From Gammaproteobacteria bacterium (GTDB lineage: Bacteria > Pseudomonadota > Gammaproteobacteria > Steroidobacterales > Steroidobacteraceae), in assembly GCA_005878835.1 (NCBI GenBank), contig VBMV01000051.1:24176-88175 (forward strand): 64,000 nucleotides of DNA, written 5' to 3'. Position 1 is the first letter of the stretch. Each line of letters opens with the position of its first letter. Made by a program: the position numbers and the translations under genes. The notes below the pieces were generated by a model. The model was not told where the DNA came from, ran no database searches, and saw only the letters and a program-made list of their open reading frames with translations. This document shows positions 55,848 through 64,000 of this stretch, one piece after another.

Positions 55848-58532
55848 ATGAACGCGCAGCGCGGCCGGCAATACCTGGGACGATGGACACGGCGTGCGAT
55901 CGCGCCGCCGCGACTCGCCGTGGCGCTGCTGACGGCGGCGCTCGCGGCTTCGCTCGCCGCCTGCAGCGGCGGCGGTAGCGTCAACATCGCCAACAGCCAG
56001 CTCTCCGATCCGGCCACGGTCGACTTCCCCATCTTCTATGTGAAGCGCCAGGTGCCGCTGAACAGCAACGGCACCGTGGTGCAGGACGACCTGCGTGTGC
56101 TGCGCGACGCGGCGCCATCCGCGGATCTCTACAAGCGCGCCACCGCCTCGCCGAGTGCGACGGAGACCAACATCACCGCACGCCTCACCGCCGGTGCCCG
56201 CTGGGATGTGAAGGACGTCGACACCTCCCCCGACGGCACCCGGGTGGTGTTCGCCATGCGCGGCCCGCTCGCCGTGAACCAGGACCCCAGCAAGCCGCCG
56301 TCGTGGCGCATCTATGAGTACGTGATCGCGAGCGACACCCTGCGCACGGTCATCGACCCGGCGACCGATCCCACGGTCAACGACGTCTCGCCGCACTACC
56401 TGCCCGACGGGCGCATCGTGTTCTCGTCCACGCGCCAGACGCAGTCGCGGGCCATCCTGCTCGATGAGGGCAAGCAGCAGTTCGCGGCGCAGGACGAGGC
56501 GGGCGACGAACCGGCGTTCGTGCTGGAGGTCATGAACGCGGATGGCACCGGCGCGCACCAGATTTCCTTCAACCAGAGCCACGACCGCGACGCGACCGTG
56601 CTGGCCAACGGGCGGGTGCTGTGGAGCCGCTGGGATCACGCCCCGGGCAAGGACGCCATGAGCCTGTATTCCGCCAATCCGGACGGCACGGATCTCGAGC
56701 TCTACTACGGCGCAAACAGCCACATGACCGGCACCAATAACACCGTCGTCGAGTTCGTGCAGCCGCGCGAGATGCAGGACGGCCGCATCCTCGCGCTCGA
56801 GCGGCAGTACACCAACGTCGACTTCGGCGGCAACCTGGTCATCATCGACGGCACTCACTTCGTCGAGAACACCCAGCCGCTGCTCGCCAACGCCGGTCTC
56901 CCCGGCCCGGCGCAGACTCCGGCCACCCCCAACGACGTACGGACCATCCCAGGTCCGTCACCGGGCGGGCGCTTCAATTCCGCCTACCCGCTGCACGACG
57001 GCACCGGCCGCATTCTCGTCAGCTGGACACAGTGCCGGCTGCTCGACACGACGCAGACTCCGCCGGCGATCGTGCCGTGCACCCCCACGGCGCTCGCCGC
57101 CCCGAACCCACAGGCCGCGCCGCCTCTGTACAGCGTGTGGATGTTCGATCCGAAGCAGAACACCCTCATGCCGATCATGCAGCCGGTCGAGGGTGTGATG
57201 GTCACGGACGTGGCGGTGGCGCAGCCGCGCGCGCTTCCCAACATCATCCTCGACAAAGTCGCTGGCGTCGACTTTGATTCGGCCTTCGTGACCGCAGGCG
57301 TCGGCGTGCTCGATATCAAAAGTGTCTATGACTTCGACGGCATGGATACCGCCATGCCAAACATTCAGACGGTCGCGGACCCGAGCAAAACTCCCCCAAG
57401 CGGACGACAGTATCGTTTCATTCGCCTCGAGAAAGCGGTGTCGATCCCGGACAAGGATCTGGTGAATCTCGCCGCCGCCGCGTTCGGCCCGGCCGGTTAC
57501 ATGCGGGAAATCATGGGGTACGCGCCCATCGAGCCCGATGGTTCGGTCCGGATCAACGTGCCGGCAAACGTGGCCTTCCAGATCAGCGTTCTGGATGCCA
57601 ACGGGCGTCGCAACGGTCCCATCCAGGGAGTGTGGCTGCAGCTCCAGAACGGCGAGGTGCTGGCATGCAATGGCTGCCACACCCCGGCTGGCGCCCAGAA
57701 CACCCCCGCCGGCCAGACTCCCCACTCGCACGGGCGCGCGAACCTGTTCACCGCGGTGTACTCCGGATCCACGTCGGGCGGCCCGTTTCCGAATGCAAAT
57801 CCGGCCTTCTCAGCCAATTCAGGTGAAACGATGGCCGAGACGCGCACGCGCACGAATTGCAAGAATTCGGGCACGTCCTGGTGCGCACTGATGAATCCGA
57901 GCGTCGATGTCGTCGCCGCTGAAGTGTGGGCCAATCCTCCCGCAACAACACCGGATGTCAGCCTGCGCTACGCGGACTTGCCGGCTGGCGAGATGCCTCC
58001 TACGAACTTTTCGGACTGCGTCGCCAAGGGCGCCGATCCGACCGGGACAGCCGGTCAGACCGCGTGGTCCTCACATTGCCGGATCGTGATCAATTACCTC
58101 CAGCATATCCAGAAGCTTTGGGATCAACCGCGTACGATCAAAGACCCCTCCACCGGCCTAATGATCACCGCTGCGTGCTCGAGCGCCGGTTGCCACGACG
58201 CGACGGGCGCAGCGTCGCCCAACAATCATCTCAATCTGACCACGACGCCTTCGAACGATGAGCCGCTGCAGCCCATCTCATACCGCGACCTGCTCTTCCA
58301 GCATAACGTGCCGGACGCCAACGGCAACCCGGTATCCGTAGGACCGTATATGGATTGGGGCAGCGCCAACGGCACGCACTCCAGAGCGTTCCTTGGCCGG
58401 TTTGCGCCCGGTTCGCCGAGCACGCACGCGAACTGGCTCACCCCGGCCGAGCTTCGCTTGATCTCCGAGTGGCTGGACATCGGCGCACAGTTCTTCAACA
58501 ACCCGTTGGATCCGGCCGTGCCGGTCAACTAG
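55848..58532 (+). CDS. HzsA-related (hydrazine synthase alpha-like) exported haem lipoprotein
   Basis: Lipobox SLAACSGGG; PD40/WD-like segments (DVDTSPDGTRVVFAM, SPHYLPDGRIVFSSTRQ); VLACNGCHTPAG and ACSSAGCHDA motifs. Confidence 0.75.
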   Translation: MNAQRGRQYLGRWTRRAIAPPRLAVALLTAALAASLAACSGGGSVNIANSQLSDPATVDFPIFYVKRQVPLNSNGTVVQDDLRVLRDAAPSADLYKRATASPSATETNITARLTAGARWDVKDVDTSPDGTRVVFAMRGPLAVNQDPSKPPSWRIYEYVIASDTLRTVIDPATDPTVNDVSPHYLPDGRIVFSSTRQTQSRAILLDEGKQQFAAQDEAGDEPAFVLEVMNADGTGAHQISFNQSHDRDATVLANGRVLWSRWDHAPGKDAMSLYSANPDGTDLELYYGANSHMTGTNNTVVEFVQPREMQDGRILALERQYTNVDFGGNLVIIDGTHFVENTQPLLANAGLPGPAQTPATPNDVRTIPGPSPGGRFNSAYPLHDGTGRILVSWTQCRLLDTTQTPPAIVPCTPTALAAPNPQAAPPLYSVWMFDPKQNTLMPIMQPVEGVMVTDVAVAQPRALPNIILDKVAGVDFDSAFVTAGVGVLDIKSVYDFDGMDTAMPNIQTVADPSKTPPSGRQYRFIRLEKAVSIPDKDLVNLAAAAFGPAGYMREIMGYAPIEPDGSVRINVPANVAFQISVLDANGRRNGPIQGVWLQLQNGEVLACNGCHTPAGAQNTPAGQTPHSHGRANLFTAVYSGSTSGGPFPNANPAFSANSGETMAETRTRTNCKNSGTSWCALMNPSVDVVAAEVWANPPATTPDVSLRYADLPAGEMPPTNFSDCVAKGADPTGTAGQTAWSSHCRIVINYLQHIQKLWDQPRTIKDPSTGLMITAACSSAGCHDATGAASPNNHLNLTTTPSNDEPLQPISYRDLLFQHNVPDANGNPVSVGPYMDWGSANGTHSRAFLGRFAPGSPSTHANWLTPAELRLISEWLDIGAQFFNNPLDPAVPVN

Positions 58533-58607
58533 CGCTCCGCACCCACAAGACTCGAGCGATACGCCATAATTGGCCGATGTCCCCTTTACTACAAGAAACC
58601 CAATTTC

Positions 58608-59387
58608 GTGGGGCCCGGTAGGTCGAGACTGCGAACCGCTCCGTTCGGGGACCCACTCGCGGGTGTCCTACTCCTCTTTGCATTGTTCAGCGCGCCGGCG
58701 GCGAGCAATGCGCGCGAGTACCTGCAGCTGTTCGTGGTCCAGCCGTACCTGGAGCTGCACACCGGCCCCGGCCGCGGCTACCCGGTGTTTCACGTGGTGC
58801 CGCGCGATGCCAGCGTCGATGTGCTGTTCCGGCGCACCGACTGGTTCAAGGTGCGCACCGAGCACGGCGTGGAAGGCTGGGCCTCGCAACGGGACATGCT
58901 GCAGATGGTGCTGGCGGACGGCTCGCCGTTCAGGTTCGGTGTCGGCGACCGCGCCGGCTTCAACTCGCACCGCTACGAGATGGGCCTGTTCGCCGGAGCC
59001 TATGGCGGCGCCAACTACGTATCGGGGTATGCGTCGCTTTCGTTCAACTCGCAGCTGGCGCTGGAGGCAGCGCTGGGCCAGTTCCTCGGCAGATTCTCCA
59101 ACGGCGTCACCGGCGATGTGGGGCTGACACACGTGATCGTGCCCGAGGCGCGCTGGTCACCGTTCCTGACGCTGGGTGTCGGCGAAGTGCACATCGAGCC
59201 CAAGGCGACCCTGGTGCAGGCCGCCAACCGCACCGAAGCGACGGCCTATGTCGGCGGCGGTGTACGCTACTACCTCACGCGGCGCATCTTCGTGCGCGGC
59301 GAATACAAGGCCCACTACGTCTTCACCAAGCGCAACCAGAACCAGGAAGCCGACGAATGGAAACTGGGATTCGCCTTCTTCTACTGA
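58608..59387 (+). CDS. SH3-like domain plus outer-membrane beta-barrel protein
   Basis: N-terminal SH3b-like LELHTGPGRGYPVFHVVPRDASVDVLFRRTDWFKVRTEHGVEGWASQRDM, then a beta-barrel-like segment ending in aromatic FAFFY. Start codon uncertain. Confidence 0.78.
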   Translation: MGPGRSRLRTAPFGDPLAGVLLLFALFSAPAASNAREYLQLFVVQPYLELHTGPGRGYPVFHVVPRDASVDVLFRRTDWFKVRTEHGVEGWASQRDMLQMVLADGSPFRFGVGDRAGFNSHRYEMGLFAGAYGGANYVSGYASLSFNSQLALEAALGQFLGRFSNGVTGDVGLTHVIVPEARWSPFLTLGVGEVHIEPKATLVQAANRTEATAYVGGGVRYYLTRRIFVRGEYKAHYVFTKRNQNQEADEWKLGFAFFY

Positions 59388-60079
59388 CGGCGCTGCTGGC
59401 GGCGCTGCCCGGCTGCGCCTCGGTGCGCGACTGGTATCAGCACCGCGCCGAACGCCGCGCCGCGGCCCGGGCGCAGAGCGCGCCGCCACCGGTGAGCGAG
59501 TCGCCGCAGGACGAGAACGCCCCGCCCCGTGTGATCGAGCCGGAGGTGGCGCGGCGCAACATCAAGGTGCCGCGCGTCAGGAGCTCCAACGTCGAGGTGG
59601 GCCTGGATTATGGTGTGCTGTCGATCGAGGATTTCGGCACTCATCCGGTCTACGGGATCACCGCCGCCTACCACATCACCGAGGACTTCTTCTTCCAGGC
59701 TGAGGCCGGCCGCTCGCGCGGCGGGCGCACCAGTTTCGAGACCCTGAGCGGTAACATTCAGCTGCTTACCGAGTCTGAGAGGCGCTTCACGTACTACGAC
59801 CTGTCGCTGGGCTACAACTTCCTGCCAGGCGAAGCCTTCCTCGGTCGCGGCATCGCCATGACGAACGCCTTCTATCTCATCGGCGGCATCGGCGGCACCG
59901 ATTTCGCCGGGGATACGAAGTTTACGGTGAACTTTGGCGCCGGCTACCGTGTCGTGCCGGCGGACTGGCTGGCGCTGCACGTCACGGTGCAGGACCGGGT
60001 GTTCCAGTCGAGCCTGCTGGGCGCCACCAAGCTCACCAACAATCTCGAGGCACGCATTGGCACGACCGTTTTCTTCTAG
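59357..60079 (+). CDS. outer-membrane beta-barrel domain lipoprotein
   Basis: Signal/lipobox LAALPGCAS; SNVEVGLDYGVLSIEDFGTHPVYGITAAYHITEDFFFQAEAG...C-terminal TTVFF; overlaps the preceding CDS by 31 nt. Confidence 0.82.
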   Translation: METGIRLLLLTALLAALPGCASVRDWYQHRAERRAAARAQSAPPPVSESPQDENAPPRVIEPEVARRNIKVPRVRSSNVEVGLDYGVLSIEDFGTHPVYGITAAYHITEDFFFQAEAGRSRGGRTSFETLSGNIQLLTESERRFTYYDLSLGYNFLPGEAFLGRGIAMTNAFYLIGGIGGTDFAGDTKFTVNFGAGYRVVPADWLALHVTVQDRVFQSSLLGATKLTNNLEARIGTTVFF

Positions 60080-60090
60080 AGGGACGCAGG

Positions 60091-60579
60091 ATGAAGAACC
60101 GTATCGCAGTCATTACCGCCGTGCTCGCCACCGCCCTGCCGGCGCTGGCGGGCTCCGGCGGCGGCCCCGCGCCGCAGTTCACGCTCGCCGCGCGCAACGG
60201 CCAGGCCGTGAGCCTGGCGCAGTACCACGGCCAGGTGGTGATGATCAATTTCTGGGCGAGCTGGTGCGGCCCCTGCCGCCAGGAGATGCCCCTGCTCGAG
60301 AGCATCTACAGGAAGTACCACAAGCTCGGGTTCACACTGCTCGGGGTGAATGTGGAGCCGGACTCCAAGGCGGCCGACGACTGGCTGAAGGACAGGCCGG
60401 TGTCCTTCCCCATCCTCTACGATAAGGAGAGCAAGGTGAGTAAGCTGTACGATGTCGCGGGCATGCCCAGCACCGTGATCATCGATCGCAGCGGTAAACT
60501 GCGTACGCTGCACCAGGGCTTCAAGCCCGGCGACGAGAATGAGTATCTGGACAGTATCCGCAGCCTGATCCGGGAGTAG
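60091..60579 (+). CDS. TlpA-family thiol-disulfide oxidoreductase
   Basis: Signal peptide; VVMINFWASWCGPCRQEMPLLESIYRKY (WCGPC). Confidence 0.95.
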   Translation: MKNRIAVITAVLATALPALAGSGGGPAPQFTLAARNGQAVSLAQYHGQVVMINFWASWCGPCRQEMPLLESIYRKYHKLGFTLLGVNVEPDSKAADDWLKDRPVSFPILYDKESKVSKLYDVAGMPSTVIIDRSGKLRTLHQGFKPGDENEYLDSIRSLIRE

Positions 60580-60583
60580 CGCG

Positions 60584-60850
60584 ATGCGCGTGTCGCCTGG
60601 CTTGCCGAGCGTGAGCCTGACAGTGAAGCTGATGCGGGCCGCGGCTGAGGCACTGCTGCTCGCGGCGCTCGTCGGGTGCGCGGCGCCCACTCCGTGGGTC
60701 AAGCCTTACGAGCGCGAGCACTTCGCCGACCCCATCATGTCCTTCAACCGCGATCCGGTCTCCAGCACGTACCTGCAACACGTGTTCGAGACCCGCGAGG
60801 GCGCCCGCGGGGCAACGGGGTCGGTGGGCGGCGGCTGCGGATGCAATTGA
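60584..60850 (+). CDS. DUF4266 small lipoprotein
   Basis: 88 aa; lipobox LVGCAAPTPWVKPYEREHFADPIMSFNRDPVSSTYLQHVFETREGARGATGSVGGGCGCN. Confidence 0.9.
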   Translation: MRVSPGLPSVSLTVKLMRAAAEALLLAALVGCAAPTPWVKPYEREHFADPIMSFNRDPVSSTYLQHVFETREGARGATGSVGGGCGCN

Positions 60851-62073
60851 CGCGGGAGGCGCGCGGCGCGCACACGCGTTGTGCAGCGGGGTTGAGCCCC
60901 TTCACGCGCACACTGGGCACGCTGTGCGCGATCGCCGCCCCGGCGCTCGGCGGCGTGCTCCCCGAGGATCGCGCCGACGTCCTGTGGCACGTCTACAAGG
61001 GCGGGGACATCACCATCCAGGGTCCGTCGGTGCTGGTGCGCAAGAAGGTGGGCGACAACCTCTCGCTGTCCGCCAATTACTACGAGGACATGATCTCGAG
61101 CGCCTCGATCGACGTGAAGCTGTCGGCGAGCCCGTATCACGAGACCCGCAGGCAGGGGAGCCTGGGGGCGGACTACCTGCACGGCAAGTCCACCTACAGC
61201 GCGGGCTTCATCACCAGCAAGGAGCCCGACTACAAGGCGAACACCAGCTATTTCGCGGTCAGCCAGGACATGTTCGGCGACCTGACCACGGTCACGCTGG
61301 GTTACCGGCGCGGATGGGATCGCGTGTTCAAGGACAGGAAGGACCCCGTGAGCGGTCGGATCGTAACCGACTCGGTTTTCAACAACAACCTCGGGCACAA
61401 CAGCGCCGATCATCGCGGCTATTCGCTGTCCTTGAGCCAGATCCTGACGCGCAACGCCATTCTCGGCTTCAACTACGAGCTGCTCACCGATCAGGGCTAC
61501 CTCGCCAACCCGTACCGCGAGATCCGCTACCTCTCGCCGGGCCTGGGCCCGGGGTTCACGCTCGCCGATCAGGTCTATCCCAACACGCGAACCAGCTACG
61601 CCGCCACGGCGCAGCTGAAATACTACCTGCCCTACCGCGCGGCGCTGACCGGCCAGTACCGCTACTTCCACGACACCTGGGGCATCCTCGCGCACACCGT
61701 CGAGCTCGACTACACCCAGCCGGTGCTCAGGCACTGGATTCTCGACGGCAGCCTGCGCTACTACCGCCAGGGCGCCGCCGACTTCTACAGCGACCTGTTC
61801 CCGCGGGCCAACTACCAGAACTTCATGGCACGCGATCGCGAGCTCGCCGCCTTCCGCAGTTACACGGTGGGCGCGGGCGCCGCCTGGCAGTTCGCCATGC
61901 CGGGCGTGCCATCGCTCGGCAAGAACAGCATCAACGTGCGCGTCGATCACCTGCTGGTCGATTACAGCGACTTTCGCAACGCGCTGCTCGTCGGCACCTA
62001 CGGTGCCGGCAACGAGCCGCTCTACAAACTCAACGCGAACATCTTCCAGGTGTTCGTCTCGATCTGGTTCTAA
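60841..62073 (+). CDS. DUF3570 domain-containing outer-membrane beta-barrel protein
   Basis: ATG 60841 overlaps the DUF4266 stop by 10 nt; VKLSASPYHETRRQGSLGADYLHGKSTYSAGFITSKEPDYKANTSYFAVSQDMFGDLTTVTLGYRRGWD; C-terminal VFVSIWF. Confidence 0.92.
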   Translation: MQLTREARGAHTRCAAGLSPFTRTLGTLCAIAAPALGGVLPEDRADVLWHVYKGGDITIQGPSVLVRKKVGDNLSLSANYYEDMISSASIDVKLSASPYHETRRQGSLGADYLHGKSTYSAGFITSKEPDYKANTSYFAVSQDMFGDLTTVTLGYRRGWDRVFKDRKDPVSGRIVTDSVFNNNLGHNSADHRGYSLSLSQILTRNAILGFNYELLTDQGYLANPYREIRYLSPGLGPGFTLADQVYPNTRTSYAATAQLKYYLPYRAALTGQYRYFHDTWGILAHTVELDYTQPVLRHWILDGSLRYYRQGAADFYSDLFPRANYQNFMARDRELAAFRSYTVGAGAAWQFAMPGVPSLGKNSINVRVDHLLVDYSDFRNALLVGTYGAGNEPLYKLNANIFQVFVSIWF

Positions 62074-62231
62074 GCCGCATCCGCGCCTCCCGCGGCGCTG
62101 AACCGACGCTGAACGGCTAAGCGCGCGGCGGATTCGCGCGCGGCGCTGCGCAGCGATGCGTGAGTGAGTTAAGCTTCGGACCCGGTTGCTACTGCTCATT
62201 CGCGCCTGTCGTCACGCGGCGACAGTCACGA

Positions 62232-63062
62232 ATGAAAAGGATTCCTATCATGCACATCCGCTCTTCGCTCCTTCTGTTAGCCGGTGTCGTCCTGGCCGGG
62301 GCCTGCCCTGGTGCTCACGCGCAGGCGCGCGAGCAGGGGCGCCTCCTGACCGCGAGTCAGGTTCTGGAAGAGCTGCGCACAACGCGCGACCAGGCGATTC
62401 CCGATCGCCTGCTGGAGCGCGCTTACGGCGTTGCGGTCATTCCCGACCTCACCAAGGTCGCGTTCTTTGCCGGCGGGCGCCGTGGCCACGGCGTGCTGGT
62501 GGTGCGCGACAAGCAGGGTCGCTTCACCAACCCGGTGTTCATCACCATGACCGGCGGCAGCTTCGGCTGGCAATGGGGCCTGCAATCCACCGACATCGTC
62601 CTGGTGTTCACCACACCCAAGAGCGTGGAAGGCATCAATGGCGGCAAGGTGACCCTCGGCGCCGATGCCTCGGTCGCCGCGGGACCGGTCGGACGTCAGG
62701 CATCCGCCGCCACCGATGCCAGCTTCAAGTCGGAGGTCTACTCCTACTCGCGCAGCCGCGGGGTGTTCGCGGGATTGGCGCTCGATGGCACGGCGATCAC
62801 CATTGATGACAAGGCGAACGCGGCCTTCTACAGGAAGCCCGGTGTCGCCTCGGGCGACATCATTGCCGGTGCCGTGACGAGCGAGGATGAGTCCACGCGG
62901 CGCTTCCTCGCGGCCGTGGCGGCGAGCACCCGAATGCAGCGCCCGGTGCAGCGCTCGGCCTCGGCGGCCCGCCCGGCCGCTCCGCCGCCGCCGGCACCGG
63001 CGGCGAGCGCCACGCGATCGTTCCCGCTCGCCGATCAGCAGCCCGGACAGGAGCCGAAGTAG
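62232..63062 (+). CDS. SYLF (Ysc84-like) lipid-binding domain protein
   Basis: Signal peptide; YGVAVIPDLTKVAFFAGGRRGHGVLVVRDKQGRFTNPVFITMTGGSFGWQWGLQSTDIVLVF; C-terminal Ala/Pro-rich tail. Confidence 0.9.
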   Translation: MKRIPIMHIRSSLLLLAGVVLAGACPGAHAQAREQGRLLTASQVLEELRTTRDQAIPDRLLERAYGVAVIPDLTKVAFFAGGRRGHGVLVVRDKQGRFTNPVFITMTGGSFGWQWGLQSTDIVLVFTTPKSVEGINGGKVTLGADASVAAGPVGRQASAATDASFKSEVYSYSRSRGVFAGLALDGTAITIDDKANAAFYRKPGVASGDIIAGAVTSEDESTRRFLAAVAASTRMQRPVQRSASAARPAAPPPPAPAASATRSFPLADQQPGQEPK

Positions 63063-63072
63063 GCGCCGACGG

Positions 63073-64000
63073 CTAGCCGTCCGCGCCCTCGCCGACCGGC
63101 ACGGCCTCAGCGGGTGCGCCGCCGGTCGCGGCCGGCGGCGTCGCGAGCCTGCGCCGCAACTCCCGCTGCAGCAGCGCGAGGCTGGTCAGCGCCTGCAGCG
63201 TCACCGACGCCACCGACAGGTACCACACCTGCATCAGGGCGAAGTGCGGCAGGGTCGACAACCACACCGCGGGCAGCACGAAGGTCAGCAGCCGTGCCCC
63301 CGAGCTCAGCAGCGACGGCCAGGTGTTGCCGAGCGCCTGGAACAGTCCCGAGCAGGTGAAAATGAGCCCGGTGGCGAGGAAGTTCCAGGAGATGACGCGC
63401 AGGTAGGTTGAGCCGACGGCTACCGCGTCCGGCTGGCGGGTGAAGCCCTCGATGAACAGTTCCGGGCGCCACTGGCACAGCATGGTGATCGCGAGCATCA
63501 GCACCGAGCTCAGCAGCGCTGCCCGGCGGAAGGTCTCGCGCACGCGCGCATACCGATGCGCGCCGAAATTCTGGCCGGCGACGGCCGGCACGGCGAACGC
63601 GATGGCCATCACCGGCAGGAACAAGGCCTGCATCACGCGCCCGCCGACGCCGAATCCCGCCTGAGCCGCGGGCCCGAAGCCGCGGATCACCCAGTAGATG
63701 ACTCCCAGGATCACGAACAACATGAAAAATTCACCGCCGGCGGGCAAGCCGACGTTGAGAATGCGGCGGATGAGCGGCAGCCGTGGGCGCCACTGATCCG
63801 GGCGCAGCCCGACGTAGTGCTCGAGCCGAAGAAAATAGATCCACAGGAACGCCACGCCGAACGCCACCGAGATGCTGCTGGCGAGTCCGGCGCCCGCCGC
63901 GCCGAGTGGATGGTGCGTGCCCCAGCCGGCGATCAGCACCGGCGCCAGCACCGTGTTCAGGATCACCGTCAGCATCTGCACGACCATGGTCGGTTGCACG
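63073..64000 (-). CDS. MATE family efflux transporter (5' end beyond window)
   Basis: Multi-TM; VLAPVLIAGWGTHHPLGAAGAGLASSISV, VAGQNFGAHRYARVRE; open to the window edge. Confidence 0.9.
   Translation of the reverse strand, partial: VQPTMVVQMLTVILNTVLAPVLIAGWGTHHPLGAAGAGLASSISVAFGVAFLWIYFLRLEHYVGLRPDQWRPRLPLIRRILNVGLPAGGEFFMLFVILGVIYWVIRGFGPAAQAGFGVGGRVMQALFLPVMAIAFAVPAVAGQNFGAHRYARVRETFRRAALLSSVLMLAITMLCQWRPELFIEGFTRQPDAVAVGSTYLRVISWNFLATGLIFTCSGLFQALGNTWPSLLSSGARLLTFVLPAVWLSTLPHFALMQVWYLSVASVTLQALTSLALLQRELRRRLATPPAATGGAPAEAVPVGEGADG

Noticed and set aside
1-64000. Mobile elements, prophage, defence islands, secondary-metabolite clusters
   Set aside because: No transposase, integrase, phage structural, restriction/toxin, NRPS or PKS signatures seen in the translations.

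Overview
High-GC bacterial chromosomal window, probably gammaproteobacterial (inferred from gene content only). It is densely coding. I saw no recognisable tRNA/rRNA, CRISPR array, transposase or prophage gene. From left to right it contains: the glyoxylate shunt (aceA 5' end, aceB) divergent from an XRE/IrrE-type regulator; a three-gene branched-chain/2-oxoacid dehydrogenase operon; a BNR-repeat protein, a MoaD-like sulfur carrier and a ThiF-rhodanese; GH15 glucoamylase with a ROK/polyphosphate-type glucokinase; a subtilase beside an ECF sigma/anti-sigma pair; formate-THF ligase with an orphan downstream gene; housekeeping genes (hemJ-like, M13 peptidase, nitroreductase, apt, Kef-type antiporter, ppc). 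A long minus-strand envelope operon follows (TlpA, large TPR proteins, ExbB, two ExbD, AgmX/TonB-like protein). The right end holds an envelope redox island. Its minus-strand part encodes a CxxCH protein, a LamG/duplicated-CxxCH lipoprotein and a Tat-exported DUF1501-like protein. Its plus-strand part encodes an HzsA-like haem protein, SH3/beta-barrel OMP, OMP, TlpA, DUF4266 lipoprotein and DUF3570. The window ends with a SYLF protein and a MATE transporter that runs off the edge. The best candidates for a poorly described system are the 50-62 kb redox/beta-barrel island with its DUF4266 'GGGCGCN' C-terminus, and the 39-50 kb AgmX-ExbBD-TPR machine. Family names are from recognition of the supplied translations; no database search was run.
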